Part shown: piece by piece, positions 44,236 through 56,361 of the stretch
Position numbering within the stretch: the stretch's first letter is position 1
How the letters are laid out: each line of letters opens with the position of its first letter
Source of the DNA: Acanthochlamys bracteata
Lineage: Eukaryota; Streptophyta; Magnoliopsida; Pandanales; Velloziaceae
DNA: 64,000 nucleotides
Reading direction: 5' to 3'
Assembly: GCA_019914995.1 (NCBI GenBank)
Contig: CM034139.1
Span: 1,590,461-1,654,460, forward strand
Program-made: the position numbers and the translations under genes
Notes under the pieces: model-generated
What the model was told of the DNA's origin: nothing
Seen by the model: the letters and a program-made list of their open reading frames with translations, nothing else
Databases searched by the model: none

Positions 44236-45677
44236 AATTTTTGTTATCGAACGATCAACCGAGAAATTTGAACATTAATAGAGAAACTTATTTTCAAACA
44301 ATTCTTCCTCAATCAATCAACAGAGAAATAAAAATCAATAGAGAATTTTTTTTTCAATCAATTCATCTTCAATCAACAAATAGAGAAATAACAATCAACA
44401 CTTCAACAGAGCAATTTTTCAAACAATTTATCTCCATTATCTAATCTATCAATAGAGAAAACAAAAAAATCAAAACAGAGCAGAGAAAAAACATATTTCA
44501 ACAGGAGAGAGAGAGAGAGAGATTTGGAACGTATCTCTATAGAGCTCTTCGAAGTTCACGAAGAATTGAATTAAAGCTTGAATTGAAGAAGAATTTCGAC
44601 GATCGGCGTTGATTCGAAGACGAGACGCAGTGTTGATCGAAGAGGAAGACGAAGAAAATTAGGGATTTAGGGATTTCTGAAGTGTTCGGGCGTGCGCTTA
44701 AGTTATGTATCATGTATGCCTTTTTTCAAAAAACCCCTCATCATTGCTTAATTACAAAATAATCCTCCAAAACAGAAATCATAAAATCGTATGTAGGATC
44801 GCGATATTACCGATTTCACGATTAAGATCGTCATCCTGGACAATATGCGATCCTAGGCTAAATGAGATCGTTTTGGTGAAGTAAAATCGTAAAATCGTAG
44901 GATTTTAAGATTTAAATCGGGATTTTAACAATGATGGCATTAGCCACATTAGGGATGGGTTCATACTTTAAACTTGCACCATTCTAGTAGTAATAAACTC
45001 AATAAGAGTTTCGGGTATTTACGAACAATTGATTCAATGTCAAAATCAAATAATAACGTTAGTGCTTACTACAAACATGTATGGGAGGCCCACCAGAGTA
45101 TAAGTTTTCTTTGTGATAGACCCTTTCTCTATTTATCCAAGCCTTCTTTTAGAGAATCAACCGTTCGCAACTAACTCTCAAGTCCCCGAGGAAGGTTGTC
45201 GAAGGTAGGTAAATCATCATCCAACTACAACAATTCGAATACACACATGTTTCTCCTTACTCAAAATTTCGACTTGGATAAAATATAACAAATTCATCTT
45301 GAGGAAATCTTTTGGAGTACATTCACTATATAATATACAGACTCTAACAGTATCCTAATCAACCTACCATCTTTTACGCTGCAAAAATTATTCTCCCTAA
45401 TCACTCTCTTTTCTTATATGCTTTAGATAAAGAAGCATCGCCGTTTTCACTCATGTGGAGTCCAGTAATACGGTGGAACTTTAAAAGGCTCTCAGTATCT
45501 CAAGCATTATCTGGTTTTGAGATGCTTTACTTTGAATATCTTCACATGCTTTCTCCAATTTCTTAGGAGTGTTCTTTTAATACTTTTTGAGATTCTCTTT
45601 TTAAAAATATCTTTGTTTGCAACATTTTTACCATATATTAACTACTAAATAACTAACCCAAATATAAGTTGGAGATA
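44236..45677. other. Repeat debris without recognisable gene
   Basis: Imperfect repeats of ATCAACAGAGAAATAA-like units fill 44235-44470, a GA microsatellite lies at 44505-44522, and 44780-44930 has repeated AAAATCGTA/GATTTTAAC words like a hAT terminus. A 66-codon ORF at 44974-45174 is open but unrecognised. Confidence 0.4.
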
Positions 45678-45870
45678 CACTACAACAAGGACAAAGTGTG
45701 ACCCTTGCGACTATCTGCGTGACTCTATGACATCCTATAATGCGACCCTTACGACTAACATTGCCACTTTGTTCGACCATATTGTGCGATCTGTGTGACC
45801 ATATTCTGCGATCCATACAACCATATGTGCAATATCATGCATGATTAGTGTGATCATGCGACCATGCGCG
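45678..45870 (+). mobile_element. CACTA-like terminus with subterminal repeats
   Basis: CACTACAACAAGG at 45678 fits the left end of a plant CACTA (CMC/En-Spm) element. It is followed by repeated TGCGAC/TGCGAT words at about 45707, 45740, 45787, 45808 and 45855, like CACTA subterminal repeats. No right end or transposase was found, so it is probably a fragment. Confidence 0.4.
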
Positions 45871-45884
45871 TCTGTGCGTCTTTA

Positions 45885-46020
45885 CTGATGTACCTTATGA
45901 AGTAGTTACTATTTCTTCCAAACAAAGCAAATAACAATATGACAAAAATAGGGGAGAAGAACATTATAGTTATCTCAATGTACCTTGTGAAGTAGTTACT
46001 ATTTCTTCCAAACAAGAGAT
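45885..46020. repeat. Direct repeat, 87-bp offset
   Basis: ATGTACCTT(A/G)TGAAGTAGTT and ACTATTTCTTCCAAACAA recur at 45889-45925 and 45979-46015. The minus-strand ORF through them therefore repeats FGRNSNYF.RYI. Confidence 0.75.
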
Positions 46021-46084
46021 GACGGGAACGAATTTTGTTTGAGAGCCAACGAAATCGATATATCACTAAAAAATCATAAGTCAC

Positions 46085-46498
46085 GATCAGAGGTCATACC
46101 GACACGAGTGAATTCACTATAAAAGTTAACCAAAACTTGCAACGAGTTCAAAAATTTTACAGTGATGGAGGAAGAGTGAATTTTTAAGGAGACGGAGTTT
46201 GAAGTCGAAATTTAAAAATATATTAATCATTTGACAAAATAATTATTAAAATAATAATTTTAAATAATAATTAACAAAAAATAAATTTGAGTTGTAGATA
46301 GACTATTTAATCAAATAACCCCGGGCTCGAATCGTAGTGTAACAGTGGAAAATTTCTGCACTACGCTCCGTGTTTGTGTTGTCCGGGATCGCGGTAGCCA
46401 AATCTAGGTTTTTAACTTGACACGTTTTCCCGTCTGCTTCTGTCAATTGCGGGATTTCTGCCGCCCGCTGGCGTTCAATTTTGAATCTCCGGCAGCGT
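46085..46498. other. Upstream flank of the cyclin H gene
   Basis: AT-rich sequence to 46315, then a sharp change to less AT-rich sequence (CCCCGGGCTCGAATCG) that probably marks the promoter. No TATA box could be placed with confidence. Confidence 0.4.
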
Positions 46499-46526
46499 GA
46501 GAGACAAGTGGCGCCGGGGAAGGCCG

Positions 46527-46545
46527 AGAGAGAGAGAGAGAGAGA
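46527..46545 (+). repeat. GA microsatellite in the cyclin H leader
   Basis: Alternating GA run about 95-110 bases upstream of the cyclin H ATG. A similar CT/GA tract lies upstream of RACK1. Confidence 0.7.
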
Positions 46546-46636
46546 AGCGGTGTAGTGAAGCTTCAATCAACAGCCGAGATCGATCCCCTCAGAACCTTCA
46601 ATCGAAAGATTCAAAACCCTCCAAGGACCTGTACGA

Positions 46637-48892
46637 ATGGCGGATTTTCAAACCTCAACCCACCGTTCCAAGTGGATTCTCACTCCTCATGAGCTCGTGA
46701 GCAATCTAATCTAATTTCTTTTGCGTGAGTCTTTTTGGGTATTTTTTTTTTCTGTGGTTGGTTAATAGAAGTTTGTTTAACAAACTATTAGGTTACGTAA
46801 GAAAACCATATCCGAATCCAATCCAAGCTAATAAGAAATTTCTGATTTTGAGTTTGATGATAAATTTAGGCCCCGTTTCAATTGCTTAGAGATGCTTTTG
46901 TCATCTCCTTTTCAGCTTTTCATTTCCCAAAAGACCTTCTACTGTACATTTAAAATTTTTTTTTGTGGAAGTATGGATGAGTTTTAAGTCATAGAATCAT
47001 TATATGTATATCTTTTTTATATTTTAAGCTTATAAAAAACAAGCTCGTTTTTTGAAAGAACCCCACCAAAAGCACATTTTCAACAAAAAACACCTTTTTT
47101 CATAAAGACCTCTTAATGTTTGTTGGGCAGAACAGAAGTTAACATAGTCTTTAAGCTATGCTCTCATGGAAGGAACGAAAGAGTACAAAGTAACGATGTG
47201 CTTATATTAGTCCTTTGGATGCAATTCTAGAATTCATCATTTGAAACTTGAAATACCAAATCCTTTGCAAACACCAAGGAACATTTTAATTGACATTTTG
47301 TTCTTTTTTCATGGTGAACTTTGGTTTATTCCCATGTTATCTTCAGGTACAGAAGCATGAGTCTGCAAATCGAAGAGCTTTCCAAATGCTAGAGCAGGTA
47401 CCAAGCTGTGGTTTTACTGGCATTATACTTGCTGGGCCTTCTTCTTTTATTTTCCTAAGATTCATATATTTATTGAAATGGTCTCTTACTAAGTAGTCAA
47501 ACGTTTTTTAATTTGCCCTTTTTGGTACTATTGAACTTCTTGCCTCAAAGGAATGAAAAATCAATCCTTGGTCTTGCAACGAATCAGTTTGCAAGATGTG
47601 AAGCTATTCTTTAATACAAAATTTACCATCTTTTCCTTTTTTCTTAGAGACTTATTCCATAAAATGTCTAGAAGGCAACAGAGTATGGCCTTTGTCAGAT
47701 TGCTTTCGGTACGGTAAGCATGATATAGTACCTTGTTAAGGTTGAGGTTGTAAAAGAAGTTGGAATTGATTGCAGGTTAGATCACTTCCTCTCTTAGAAG
47801 AGATACTGAAATGGCTATCTTTTTGTTATGCTAAGTAATATCCCTCTAATAGCATGTGGGTTGTCTATGTAGATTTGTGCTTTGAAAATCTGTGTTATAA
47901 AAATCATATCAATGTCTTCAAAACTTGACAGAACACTGAATTGGAGAACCTACTGCCTCAAGTTTGAATAGCAGAACAGTGTGGTCGAACCATGATCTAA
48001 TTGTTAAACCGAACAGTTCCGTCAGACTGGAATCCTAGCCAGTTCCAATTGGACTGTCTGGCCCTCTAAACCAAACAGTTCCGTCAGACTGGAAGCCAAG
48101 CCAGTTCCAATTGAACTGTCTGGCCCTGTTTCTAAAAGACATTTTGGCAGGAGCTTATTGGTTGCTGGCGACCTATCCCCAATCCTCGTTCTTTGGACTT
48201 GGTATAAAGGAGATCCACAATGATATAACTGTGGTTAGAAGAAAGTGCAATTATTATAGTCTTATGATTTCAAGCCTTAACGTTTTGTTTAAGATAAGAA
48301 TACTATTAGATTTATCATTTCTTTGATCTTTTTTGGTAAGCATTCTAGAGTGGTTCTCTATTTCATAATGCTTGATATTTAAACTGTGATGCTAGAAATG
48401 TTTCTAGTTTTGTGATCTGTTAAAAGTCTTATTTGCATGACTGTACATACTAATGGTGTATTTTGATGGTTTTGCAATGGTTGTCTAGCGTCTAGTATGT
48501 TCAGATGGTTGTAGCTTTTCTTTTTCAACAATTTTTCATGCACCTTCTGCTATTGAATTAGACATCCTATTCTTATAGCATGGCACAACACAATTGAAAG
48601 TGGATGTTGATGGCTCATTCTCATATCCTGAACCTGCACAACATTATGGAGACATAGGTAGAGTTAACTATGGCTCTTTGGTCTTATTGCTATTCATTTT
48701 AATCAACAGCATCTTCTTCTATCTGCCCCACATAAATGGGTTATTTCCTTTGTTTGTCTCAAGATATTTTGAGATTGTGATGATTGTAGCCTGCACTCTC
48801 CAGTCTTATATCCTATGAAGTTACATGTTTACCAAGTGCAAATATTTTAAAAATGAAAGGTTATTATTTGTTTCTTGACAAGCTCATTTGGA

Positions 48893-48925
<33 letters not shown>

Positions 48926-51900
48926 GTAAACATCTATGTATCAATTATGGCTTTACATGCTCAAACCTATCTATACTTATTAAGAAAAAGTCGTAATAAG
49001 AGAAACTAGCTTCAGCGTTTAACAACCCTCCTCGACTTGTTTCATTGTTGATTTTCAATATAATGTGTACTTGCAGGTGATAAACACTCCCTTCCCCAAT
49101 CTCTCACATGCGAAGAGGAGCAATTAATGAGAGTATTTTATGAACAAAAAATACAAGAAGTCTGTTTAGCATTTGGATTCCCTCACAAAATTCAGGTAGT
49201 CTTGTTTTAAGATAACAAGTGTGTGGTTGTTTATGATGCTATTAGATCTAACTGCTTCATGCTGACAGGCAACGGCCATTATATACTTTAAGAGGTTCTA
49301 TTTGCACTGGTCTGTCATGGAGCATCATCCAAAGAACATAATGTATGTGATCTCTCTTTGTGTGCGCGCATGTGCATGTGTGTTTCTAACTACTACGATT
49401 GCATCGACGTCATAGATAGAGGTGGCTTAACTCTAAGTACCTTAGAACCTGACGTTTATAAATTCTTACTGTTAAAAAATAGCAGCATCATCAGTTCATA
49501 AATAATATACCAGTAACTTGTTCTCTTCTTTATTATAAGTGAAAACAACTCCTAGACTTATTATAGTTCATATGCTATTCCCTTTTAATCTGCTTTTGTG
49601 GAGGCAGATGATCTGAAATGGTCATTATTTGCTCCTCACTGATAACTTTTGCTACTTTCGATGTTTTTGTTATATTGACAGGTTGACTTGCATATATGCC
49701 TCTTGTAAGGTAGAAGAAAACCATGTCTCTGCTGAGGAATTGGGTAAGGGCATCCAACAGGACCACCAAGTGATTCTTAATAATGAAATGCTCGTATTTC
49801 AGGTACATTGACTTGTCGTTAACATCAATTTCATTTGGTATGTTGTATACTTTTGGTATTCTAATGATTTACAAATTTTTGAAGAGTCTAGGGTTCGATT
49901 TAATAGTCTATTCTCCATATAGATCGGTGGATGGCTTCATTTATGTCATGGAGGTAGTTGATGTTTTCTCAATTCCTTTTAAATATTTGATTTCTCAGGC
50001 TTATCTGGTTGTCTATAAGGTTTGACTTTTGCAAGTGTTGCATCTTCCTATAACACATTCAAATCACTTGCTGTTTTTTGTTTTCAAGGAATTCTGTCAA
50101 GCAGGGGATGAAGATCAGGAGAAGTTTAAGGTAACCATTGGCTGAGTAATTATATTTATTTTAGAGTAATTGTATTTATTTTAATGAAATGCTGTGCTTT
50201 TTCTTTAGTTGTATATGGTTTCTACCAACTTTTTAATCAAGAATTACTTTGTGAGGGATATTTTTATTACGCGTAAACAATAAGAATGTTGGTGTTTTAC
50301 CTTTGCATTATGTGAAGTGTTGAAAATTTTCGAACTTTTGCCACTGCCCATGTGCTAGTAAGTTGCACTATGACATGATTTATTTTTCCATTAGGCCGAC
50401 ACTTGAACAAGATCTTTATCAATATCCTTTGCGTACTTGTCGATGTTCTCCTACCTGCTTCTTTATATTTCATGGGATTATGAAATGCCGTCATAAGTCA
50501 TGCAGTTAGTTAGCATTAATTACTATGTGGAGGTAACGTCTTAAACAAATTTCTCTGCATGTTATGCAATGGGTATTTAATTTTTGTTTGACATATATAA
50601 ATTACTAACATATACCTACTATTTTCCATACTCTGTTGATTATGCCATTAGTTATATCTTATCGTTTTATTTGAATCAAATAATTTCCAAACAATATTTA
50701 AAACCACATAAATGTGACAACTATTTTTATTATGTTTTAGATAGTATGTGAAATAATTATTCTTTGTAATATATGTTGTATTCTCTAAGCAATTATTGGT
50801 TTAATAAATTTTGAAAATGAAATGAGAGTTATCTTCTTTAAAAAAAACAAAAGCAATTATATATTTTTGTAAGTTAACAAAGTCTATTTATAGCATGCAT
50901 GATGCTTTATCTATTGAAATCCTTTCTTTAATTATATAAATACAGATACTTTAATATTGTAGGTTAAGTTACAAAAGAAACACGTAGGTAAACCTTAAGG
51001 GTGTGTTTACATACCCTCCAAACTCACTTTTTTAAAAACTCACTTTTAATAAAAAATAACTTAAAAAATTAAAATAAATTATGTCTATTAAAAATTTATT
51101 TATTAAAATTTAATTTTAAAATTTACTTATAATATAAAATAATTATAAAATATTATTTTTTATTAAATATTTTTTTTTTAATTTTTAAACTCACTTCCGA
51201 AAAAGTGAGTTTATGTCAAAGTAAACACGCCCTAAAGGGAAGTTTCATATTATTCATTGAACTTGATAGGCCACTAAATTTATTGTTTTAAGGAGGAGTG
51301 AAGCAGTTAGTGAAATGCACTCGTGAAAACTATTATGATAAAAAACCAAAGACAGTAGGATTCCACTTACCAAAGACTAGGCAACCATTCAAAACAATCT
51401 TAACTACGATATATAGGCTGTTTATTGTTTATGTTGATTGTGACAAACAAGTCCAGAAAACACATGGGGCAATTTGATTTGTTTCCCCATAATTTATACA
51501 ATACAAATCTGTGCGTTACAGGCATTGTTTTTTCTAAATGTAGCAATGAAGTATTTTTAATAACAAAAATTAATAAACAATTAGCTTGCTCACTATAGTT
51601 ATTCAATTTGAACAGATCAAAACTTTTTCAATTTGATAGCTCCAAAATTTTTTGAATTTCTTATTCTATCCATAGCATCCTTATGCTTTGTTGACAAAAT
51701 CTTTGGTTTGACTTGCATGTCACTTTTGTGTTTCTTGCTGACCTTTCACCTATGTTACTGAATTTTGCATACTGAAAAATAGGGATACTTAAGGTTAATA
51801 AAAGGCATATCCCATAATGCTATGCATTTTGTTTCTCTCTCAGTCTCTATGTATAATTTATATGATGCTTAGATGATAGATGATTAATATGGCTGGAATA

Positions 51901-54900
51901 TGATTAACTATATAGATCAAAGTCTAATAGCATTAGTGTGACATGCACAGTAGTGATAGGTGTATTTTCACAATGTTCTACAATTTTCTAGAATTTATCA
52001 ATTTTATGGATCTTGTTAAAGTCATTTCTGAATATTGCATACTGAAAATAGGGATACTTAAGGTTAATAAAAGGCATATCCCATAATGCTATGCATTTCG
52101 TTTCTTTCTCATTCTCTATGTATAACTTAAATGATGATTAGATGATATAAGATAATATGACCTGAATCTGATTAAATATATAGATCAAAGTCTAATAGCA
52201 TTAGTGTGACATGCAAAGTAGTGATAGGTGTATTTTCACAATGTTCTACAAATTTCTAGAATTTATTAATTTATAATCTCGTTGAAGTTATTATTTTAGG
52301 TCTTAGCTTCTAAGGTCATTATCTTCCTTACAAATTGAATATCTTTACAATTCATAAAGCTTCTCAAAAATTGAAAAGATGCTCGAGGGTAAATAAATTC
52401 CTCTGTATGACGTTTTATAGACACCTAATGCAGCTACTCAAAATTTTTACCCCAACCATATTTGCTTGGTACAAACTTATTATGGTTGAAGCTCCTTCAT
52501 ATTATAGTTTCTTATGGTGGATTGGTTTAAAATGTCTTTGCAGAGTCTTCGAGAAACTGCTTTAGCAGAGGTAGATAAGATAATGCTGACAGATGCACCT
52601 CTTGTTTTCCCTCCGGGACAGGTGATCCCTACCCGTTACTTGATTTGAATTTGGTATTTGAGATAAGACGGAACCATCTACGATGAGATATTTTGTACTG
52701 ATTCGTCAAGGGAAAAAAGAGAAACTTGTTTGATATATAGTTTTTCTTGTGCAAATTGCACTTCGTAGTTTTAACATTTGGATCACTTGTATTTTGCTAG
52801 TTTGCATTGTGCGTGTGCAGGCTCCACCTCTGTAATTTGATTTTTAGTAAGGGCTACTTGGAACAATGACCTTGCAAAACAGATCTGATTGAGTTTCATT
52901 GTTTTTAATCTTCAAACAAAAAAAGGTTGATAGTACATTGTTGCTGTAAAGTTACCTCTTGGTTATGAACATGTGCATATGTTTTAAACTACGATATAAT
53001 CTCTTATGTTTATCTAATTGTCCATAATTTGTTTTATATTAAATTTAGTGAATACTTGATAGGTTTACACCTAGCATGGACATAGTTTTGCATGTTTTTG
53101 CACTTAAAATGTTATGTACGAGAATTATGGTTTATATAAACTTCAATTCTTCGACTCTTTTGCCATTGCCAAAAGGATTAGTTTAAAGGGATTTACACAA
53201 GACAATACAAACCATCTAACTCCATTGGTTGGATTAGAGTTTTACATGCAAGACAATATAAATTAGGGCGTGCTTACCTAGGGGGTAAATTCAGTAAACT
53301 TGAGTTTTAGGATGTAAATTTAAAAAATTAAATTAACAATTAAAAATATTTAATAAAAATAAATATTATATTAATTTTATATTAATAGTAGTTTTAAATT
53401 GAATTTAAAAAAAATTGATAGAAAAAATTTATTTTAAATTTTTGTTTATGTTATATTAAAAGTGGAGTTTGAGGTGATAGTAAACACGCCCTTAGTTAAA
53501 GGGATTTTATGTATATCGTTTGGACTTGGGTACAAGTATCATATGTAAATCAAATTTCCTATTTGTCAATAGTGCAATGTTTGGGACACTAGGATGCCAC
53601 TTATGTAGTAATTGTTTAGTGATATATTAATAATAATCTTTAAGTATTAATATCGAGTTTACTCTAAAAGTAATTCATGGACTTCTTCTATATGAATTTT
53701 AGGTTTCTGTAACCATATATTGAAGATGTGGTTTAAAATTGAGCTCTATGGCATAGGAGGAATCATTTGGCTAGCCTGTAATTAGAAGGATGGTGGCTCT
53801 CTACTTTTGTCATTTTAAAATTCTATTTCAATAACTTTTGTAAGATACTCTTTATGAGAGTAGTAGTAGAGTAAGTTAAGAAGCAAGCTCAAGTCTTTGT
53901 GGTGGTTGTTCTATTTAATGCAGTTGGCATTGGCTGCTTTGCGAAGGTCCAATGAGGTACATGGAGTTCTTGATTTTGAAAGGTTTTTAAACTTAGTTCT
54001 TCCTCAATGAAGCTTATCTGAATAATACCCATATTCTTCATCTCACTTAGATTTTTGTAGGTACTTAGATTTTATTCTATCTCAGCGGAGGCATTCTGTT
54101 GAATCTATTCCAGAGCTTAGTAGATCTATGATGGCAATTGATTTGATGGTAGGTCTTATTTATGTATCCTTTTTGAATCATTTTTACAACCTCTTTTAAC
54201 TACTGTTTATGGCATTATTTTCTACACACAGACTTAGATCCTCTATTAATGACATCCTACTGTATCATTTTCTACAGACTTAACTTCTTTTTTCTATGAC
54301 TAAATTTGGAACTTGGATATTTTAGTGGCTAATACCTTAGTTTTAACTTTCCGCCAGTTTGATCTCGACTCTGTGCTTCACTAAAAGACATCAGCATTTA
54401 CAATTGCAGACCCCAAATGATTTTTATTTGCTAGTCTAGCCTCCATAATCCATTTCCTCCTGTAACTTCTGGTACTATGTCTAAGATGACATGTTCCTAA
54501 GCTGTCATTTGTGCATAGAAGTTTCTAGACATCTATAAGCCTTTATGAGTACTTCCGTTAATCGCAATACACACTGATATCAATGTGTGAATTCTTGATT
54601 GCACGCATGTGACACAAACTTGTCATTTCATTTGTAGGGTTACTTGCTAAAACAAAATGATAGGATTAGGATTAGGGTCCTATGGCACCTCATCACCCTG
54701 TAAAAGACAACACTTCTAACTCAATTAAAGGGGTAAAAGCTGGATTCAATTAGCATTACTCAAACAGATGTCTGTTACATGATTCCTCTCCTTGTTTATA
54801 ATATCTTGGAACATTAAAAGCATTTCATTACTACTAAAGAAGTGCGATATTACTTTCCTTCAGTACATGGAAAATTGTTACTTTTCTTCATTCACCTTTG

Positions 54901-56361
54901 CTACTTGTGATCTACTAAATATTACTTTGAACTACTTAGGCTCTTCTACTCTTCTTCCACAAACTACTCTAACGAATGCACTATCCATTCAATCCCTATC
55001 GGGAAATGCGTTTCCTCATGTTTATAACCTCTATACTATGCTATGATCATCTACGTGTTTTCTTGTGACTGGTCGTTTTGAATTTGAATTTCAAATTACC
55101 ACCTGCAATGATATCCCATGTCAACCATGTTTTATAGTATGTAGGTTTATTACTATTATGATTGAGAGTGTCATTGCAAAACTTGAATATAACTGTAAAC
55201 AATTATGAAAAGTTTTTATGGTCTTAAATTGCAGAAACATCTAAGCAAAGTTATAGTTATTCTACTTTATGAGTTGGATAGATTGTTACATTTCCTTGCG
55301 TAGCCTTGTTGTGTTGAACTAGCATAAAATGTGCAACTGCATCTTGTCAGCCTAAGTATATGTGCTGCTTTCAGTTGCCTGAGATTACTGCATCACTGCA
55401 CCTGCATCCTTAATGGCCTCCTTGAGAAACTCTTCCCATTTTCATTCTTTGTTCTGTAAGGAAGAGAATCAAATATATAAGCACATAAATTCAATGGTTA
55501 CTAGTCCCATTCAAGCTCTCGAGTCTAGTTTAATGAAGTGAAAAACATAGGCTACTCTGGAAAGGTTTTATTAATAATTCTTAGCCCTGTGTTGTCAAAA
55601 TACCTGTTAGGTAGTGGGAATTTGAGTTAACAAGAGAAAGAGACCTTCTTCAGTTTATTAAGATTCTGGTGATGCGGTGCCAAACTAGGTTTTGTATGCT
55701 CCTGATGTGGCTTTAAGATAAGTAGAGCTATGTTAATTAAGAAGTATGCTCTGAGCTTTAAGATAACTTTTCTTTTTGAAAATTTGAGTTATCAGTATGT
55801 AACTATTACACATGTCAAAAGGAGGAGCTATGACAACTGTCATCACTCTTTATCTTGGTGCTAAGGGATGGCATTGTGGTTTGGATGTTGATTAATATGA
55901 GAAATATGCACAGAATTTCAGCTTCATTTTTTCAAGTAACTATGACAAGAAAGACGTTCAGGCTGTTGGTTCAAAATACTACCTCATGTCGATTGTGCTT
56001 GTCATCTTAATTAACATTATCTAGTTTGTAGCCATGCGTGTAATTATGTTTCTGGACAGTATGCATTGCTTGAGTTATATTATTGAAGTTACAGTCAGTC
56101 CCTATTCCATCTTAAACAGGTTGGAAATTATAAAGTTCTGACTGCAAAAGATATGAGACATATTGATCGAAAGCTAAAAGACTGTCTCCATCCAAGCTCA
56201 CAAGACGAGTACCTCCAGCACCTACCTTATCATGTCAATTCTTTTTGACAATCTATGCTATTGCTTTTCTTACTCTTATATTTGACAGAAGCAAGAAGCA
56301 AAAGAAGTCGAAACACAAATCTAAAAGAACAGCAGCTGAATCCCAAGGAAGCATTGTTTAA
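46637..56361 (+). CDS. CYCH;1: Cyclin H, regulatory subunit of CDK-activating kinase
   Basis: Thirteen exons: 46637-46696, 47347-47397, 48579-48657, 49077-49195, 49269-49342, 49682-49802, 49885-49953, 50089-50130, 52544-52621, 53924-53982, 54061-54148, 56120-56208, 56289-56361. They sum to 1002 nt, 333 residues, near the 336 of Arabidopsis CYCH;1. All introns are GT-AG and phases close. The start is [20 protein letters not shown], as in the family. The first cyclin fold (about residues 70-168) has [48 protein letters not shown]. The second fold begins [18 protein letters not shown] and includes [18 protein letters not shown]. The C-terminus is basic ([13 protein letters not shown]). Cyclin H binds CDKD and, in TFIIH, supports phosphorylation of cell-cycle kinases and the RNA polymerase II tail. 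It looks intact. The exon 11/12 join is the least certain. Confidence 0.95.
46869..47112. mobile_element. 244-bp Tourist-like MITE in cyclin H intron 1
   Basis: Ends GGCCCCGTTT and TAAAGACCTC (inverse GAGGTCTTTA) are imperfect inverted repeats flanked by TTA on both sides (46866-46868, 47113-47115). It is AT-rich and non-coding. Confidence 0.6.
48006..48126. repeat. Tandem duplication, unit 62 bp, cyclin H intron 2
   Basis: AAACC(G/A)AACAGTTCCGTCAG, then ACTGGAA...GCCAGTTCCAATTG and ACTGTCTGGCCCT, occurs twice (48006-48067 and 48068-48126) with about six differences. Confidence 0.85.
48896..48922. repeat. CT microsatellite in cyclin H intron 3
   Basis: About 13 uninterrupted CT units, likely to be length-variable. 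Confidence 0.85.
50999..51232. mobile_element. 234-bp Tourist-like MITE in cyclin H intron 8
   Basis: Ends GGGTGTGTTTAC and GTAAACACGCCC match at 11 of 12 inverted positions and are flanked by TAA on both sides (50996-50998, 51233-51235). Just inside both ends lie AAACTCACTTTT and its approximate inverse AAAAAGTGAGTTT. Same family as 53266-53491. Confidence 0.85.
51759..52292. repeat. 270-bp tandem duplication in cyclin H intron 8
   Basis: Copies 51759-52028 and 52029-52292 share GCATACTGAAAA, GGTTAATAAAAGGCATATCC, CAAAGTCTAATAGCATTAGT and GATAGGTGTATTTTCACAAT blocks with roughly 90% identity by eye. It may have arisen by unequal exchange. Confidence 0.9.
53266..53491. mobile_element. 226-bp Tourist-like MITE in cyclin H intron 9
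   Basis: Ends GGGCGTGCTTAC and GTAAACACGCCC are inverted repeats flanked by TTA on both sides (53263-53265, 53492-53494). AT-rich, non-coding; same family as 50999-51232. Confidence 0.85.

Noticed and set aside
46303-46700. ORFs overlapping the cyclin H leader
   Set aside because: Their readings follow the GA repeat and have no domain; the cyclin H exon 1 frame explains the region.
54792-55046. 84-codon ORF in cyclin H intron 11
   Set aside because: No resemblance to cyclin and no need for an extra exon, since the protein length already matches the family.
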